A stretch of DNA of 34,302 nucleotides from assembly GCA_013360285.1 (NCBI GenBank), contig JABWCM010000027.1, forward strand, positions 1-34,302. Direction: 5' to 3'. The notes under the pieces are model-generated. The model saw nothing but the letters and a program-made list of their open reading frames with translations, did no database searches and had not been told where the DNA came from. Source of the stretch: Myxococcales bacterium. Its GTDB lineage: Bacteria > Myxococcota_A > UBA9042 > JABWCM01. A program made the translations under genes and the position numbers. Below, piece by piece: positions 32,531-34,302 of this stretch; within the stretch, counting starts at the first letter, position 1, and each line of letters opens with the position of its first letter.

Positions 32531-32714
32531 TTAACCCGAATTTCTCACGAGCTTGCGGGCGAGAGTGTCAAATCGCCGGCAAATTCGAGAATGGTGGGCT
32601 CTTTTTGCCCGGAAACATGGCAGCGCCATATTGAGGACAACAAGGGTCTACCATCCTCGAAGATGCTCGCAGATCGGCGCTTGTAGCCTCAAGCCTGTGG
32701 GAAATCCGGGTTAA
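32531..32714. repeat. Palindromic element C (184 bp) between convergent genes
   Basis: The ends are inverted copies: TTAACCCGAATTTCTCAC at the left and, complemented, TTAACCCGGATTTCCCAC at the right. Complementarity resumes further in (TTCGAG-A/G-ATGGT) and ends in a perfect small hairpin, ATGGC-AGC-GCCAT, at the centre (about 32618-32630). So the full 184 bp can fold back on itself. It lies between the lipoprotein and TPR genes, where it could stop transcription from both sides. No coding capacity. Confidence 0.65.
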
Positions 32715-32765
32715 GCATGTGCGGCGGGAGTAAGTATCTAAACACCGTCGCACACGGACGTGACA

Positions 32766-33686
32766 TTATTGTGGGTTGTCTTTCTGAATGAGCCGCTCCA
32801 ACTCGGTTTTCGCGGTTTCAACAAACGACTTCTCGCTGGGAAGAGGTTCTGCAACCTCAAGATACTTTTTCCAGTGGGTAATGGCCTGTTCCGTCTCCCC
32901 ACGTTCCTCATAAGCAAAGGCGAGATTGTATAGCGCCTGCGGGTAATCCGCCTTGATTCCAATGGCGTGTTTGTAAGCATCCACTTCTTTGTCAATGTCG
33001 CTTAACTTATTGTACGCAATTGCAATATTGTACCACGCCTTGTGGTAATTTGGCTTTTTCTCAATCGCTTGTTTGTAGGCGGCGATTTCTTTTTGTCTCA
33101 GTTCTTGTTTTTCGTCGTCGGCAGCCGCCAACTCGGCTTTTTTGCTGTACGCGATTCCAAGGTTGAAATAGGCATCCGCCATATCTGGATCAATAGTGAT
33201 GGCTTTTTCGTATGCCGCGATAGCCTCATCAAAACGGCTTTGCTTTGCCAATAAGATCGCGAGGTTGACTTGTGCGTCCACCGCGTTTGGCTCGAACGCC
33301 AGGACCTTATTGTACATGTCGATTGCTCCCGCCACATCGCTATTGTCTTCCCGCGCTATCGCAAGATTATACAAAGCTTTGGTATATTTCGGATCTAGTT
33401 CAATCGCTTTCTGATACGCCTGTGCTTCTTTTGCATAGTCCTTCTTCTTGCTGTACGCAATCCCTAGGTTATACCATGCTTCTTTGAAATCTTTCTTTTG
33501 CGCCACAGACTGCTCATAAGCCTCAATAGCTTTTTCCAGGAGCCCCGCGTTAAAATAGTCGTTCCCCAGCTTAAAGTACTCGTCTGCGCTTTTGGTTTGA
33601 GCGACCACATCAGAGACACCAACGAACACAGCGATGGAGTTAGAAAACACCAGCCCAAGACAAAGAAAGAGGGTTCGAACACACAT
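32766..33686 (-). CDS. Secreted TPR-repeat protein
   Basis: A 306-residue protein with a Sec signal peptide (residues 1-29, ending VVAQ) and seven consecutive TPR units from about 33 to 275. Each has the usual A-x-Y-N-L-G-x-A-Y...A-x-x-x-Y-x-x-A-I pattern. The fifth carries an extra charged stretch of about ten residues (AADDEKQELRQKE). TPR proteins hold partners together; the partner here is not evident. No ribosome binding site is obvious; the start codon lies in a perfect inverted repeat, ACATAA-AC-TTATGT (33683-33696), which may affect its translation or bind a regulator. Confidence 0.88.
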   Translation of the reverse strand: MCVRTLFLCLGLVFSNSIAVFVGVSDVVAQTKSADEYFKLGNDYFNAGLLEKAIEAYEQSVAQKKDFKEAWYNLGIAYSKKKDYAKEAQAYQKAIELDPKYTKALYNLAIAREDNSDVAGAIDMYNKVLAFEPNAVDAQVNLAILLAKQSRFDEAIAAYEKAITIDPDMADAYFNLGIAYSKKAELAAADDEKQELRQKEIAAYKQAIEKKPNYHKAWYNIAIAYNKLSDIDKEVDAYKHAIGIKADYPQALYNLAFAYEERGETEQAITHWKKYLEVAEPLPSEKSFVETAKTELERLIQKDNPQ

Positions 33687-34302
33687 AAACTTATGTCAAC
33701 CTGAATTAAGTTAAGATCTAGACACCGCGTTTAGCCGCCAATGGACCAAAACGTCCAACCTTCAGGTGGACGGTAAGGAATCCCCGCTTTGATGTCAACT
33801 TTCCGATGCCCGATGGTGTATCCGTTCGCCAATCCCGATATAACGACATGCTAATTCAAATTCTCCTGCCACTGGATTTGGGATACAATAAATGAGCAGC
33901 AGTGCTGCCTGTGTGTGGTGTTTGACGTCTAACAAAGAAACACCGAGTCGGTTGATGGACAATATCCCCGCAATTACATTTGGTCCCAAACCAAGATTGG
34001 AGAGCATGGTATGTAGTAGTCCTTGTCAAATCCAAAACGGAACCTGGTCGAGATACGTCCTGATATTTCTGATGTGTCCGACTTTTTTGTACTGCAAACC
34101 AGCCAGCGATCCGGAATACCCCTATGGCGTATCTCCTCCCAGTCGAACGATTGTCGCCTCTGGACCCTTGCCGTCAGCTCCCAAACACAAGCAGGATATT
34201 TCCAAGCCTCAATCATCTGAGATGCAGCACTCAGCGATAAAAACCGACGATTCAAATAAAAATTCCACTCAAAATGCTTCTCAATGGGATGGTTTGACCA
34301 AG
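33687..34302. other. Right-end region without a recognisable gene
   Basis: About 616 bases. Two adjacent minus-strand open frames (33974-34255 and 33795-34007) overlap in different frames, as a frameshift remnant would, but neither resembles a known protein and neither has a ribosome binding site. A short plus-strand frame (34023-34220) lies in the same place. I see no RNA gene or repeat here. Confidence 0.4.

Noticed and set aside
33795-34255. Overlapping minus-strand frames that could be a frameshifted gene
   Set aside because: Joined or separate, they give no recognisable protein and there is no start signal. I keep the area as unassigned.

Overview
This is a chromosomal window of about 34 kb from a Gram-negative bacterium. 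It encodes an outer-membrane porin, Tat-exported proteins, periplasmic c-type cytochromes and a probable lipoprotein. The gene mix resembles the former Deltaproteobacteria (Myxococcota or Bradymonadota-like): a giant Ig-like/LamG lipoprotein, a Dsr-type membrane redox module and TPR proteins. There is no rRNA or marker gene to fix this, so the taxon is an inference. The physiology suggested is a respiratory organism with complex I that can also reduce nitrate in the periplasm.

Layout. (1) 362-6163 (+): complex I genes in the order nuoA, C, D, G, H, I. nuoB, nuoE and nuoF are not where they normally sit, nothing follows nuoI, and NuoG is short. (2) 6539-7492 (+): an RluA-type pseudouridine synthase. 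(3) 7833-13994 (-): a nitrate-reduction operon read napD, napA, a tandem tetraheme NapB, napF, a small coupled gene and an alginate-export-type porin. (4) 14133-17263 (+), divergent from nap: a tetraheme cytochrome c, a Tat-exported four-cluster ferredoxin and an NrfD/DsrP-type quinol-interacting membrane protein. No napC, napG or napH is present, so this module probably carries electrons from quinol to NapB/NapA. (5) 17397-17828 (-): an Rrf2-family regulator. A GGAY-N6-RTCC palindrome lies at its own start site and another in the nap/cytochrome divergent promoter, which points to a small regulon. (6) 17829-21168: a repeat-rich stretch with a Tat-signal protein, a PaaZ/BoxD-type aldehyde dehydrogenase, copies of a palindromic MITE-like element and an array of eleven 21-bp palindromic units. 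(7) 21169-23713 (-): argG with a coupled small ORF, and a two-domain S-adenosylmethionine decarboxylase-like protein in which only the second half keeps the catalytic Ser/His/Cys set. (8) 23876-27574 (-): three overlapping genes for a small membrane-anchored protein, a GT39-like polytopic membrane protein and RtcB RNA ligase. (9) 27955-32481 (+): a 1508-residue probable lipoprotein of Ig-like repeats with a LamG domain. (10) 32766-33686 (-): a secreted seven-TPR protein. The last 600 bases hold no recognisable gene.

The most notable content is the unusual periplasmic nitrate-reduction system: tandem NapB, a DsrJOP-like quinol module in place of NapC/NapGH, and a candidate shared Rrf2 operator. 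Next come several families of near-palindromic intergenic elements, one of which flanks the aldehyde dehydrogenase gene as about 90-bp inverted copies. Starts have been moved from the longest open frame where a ribosome binding site decides the matter.
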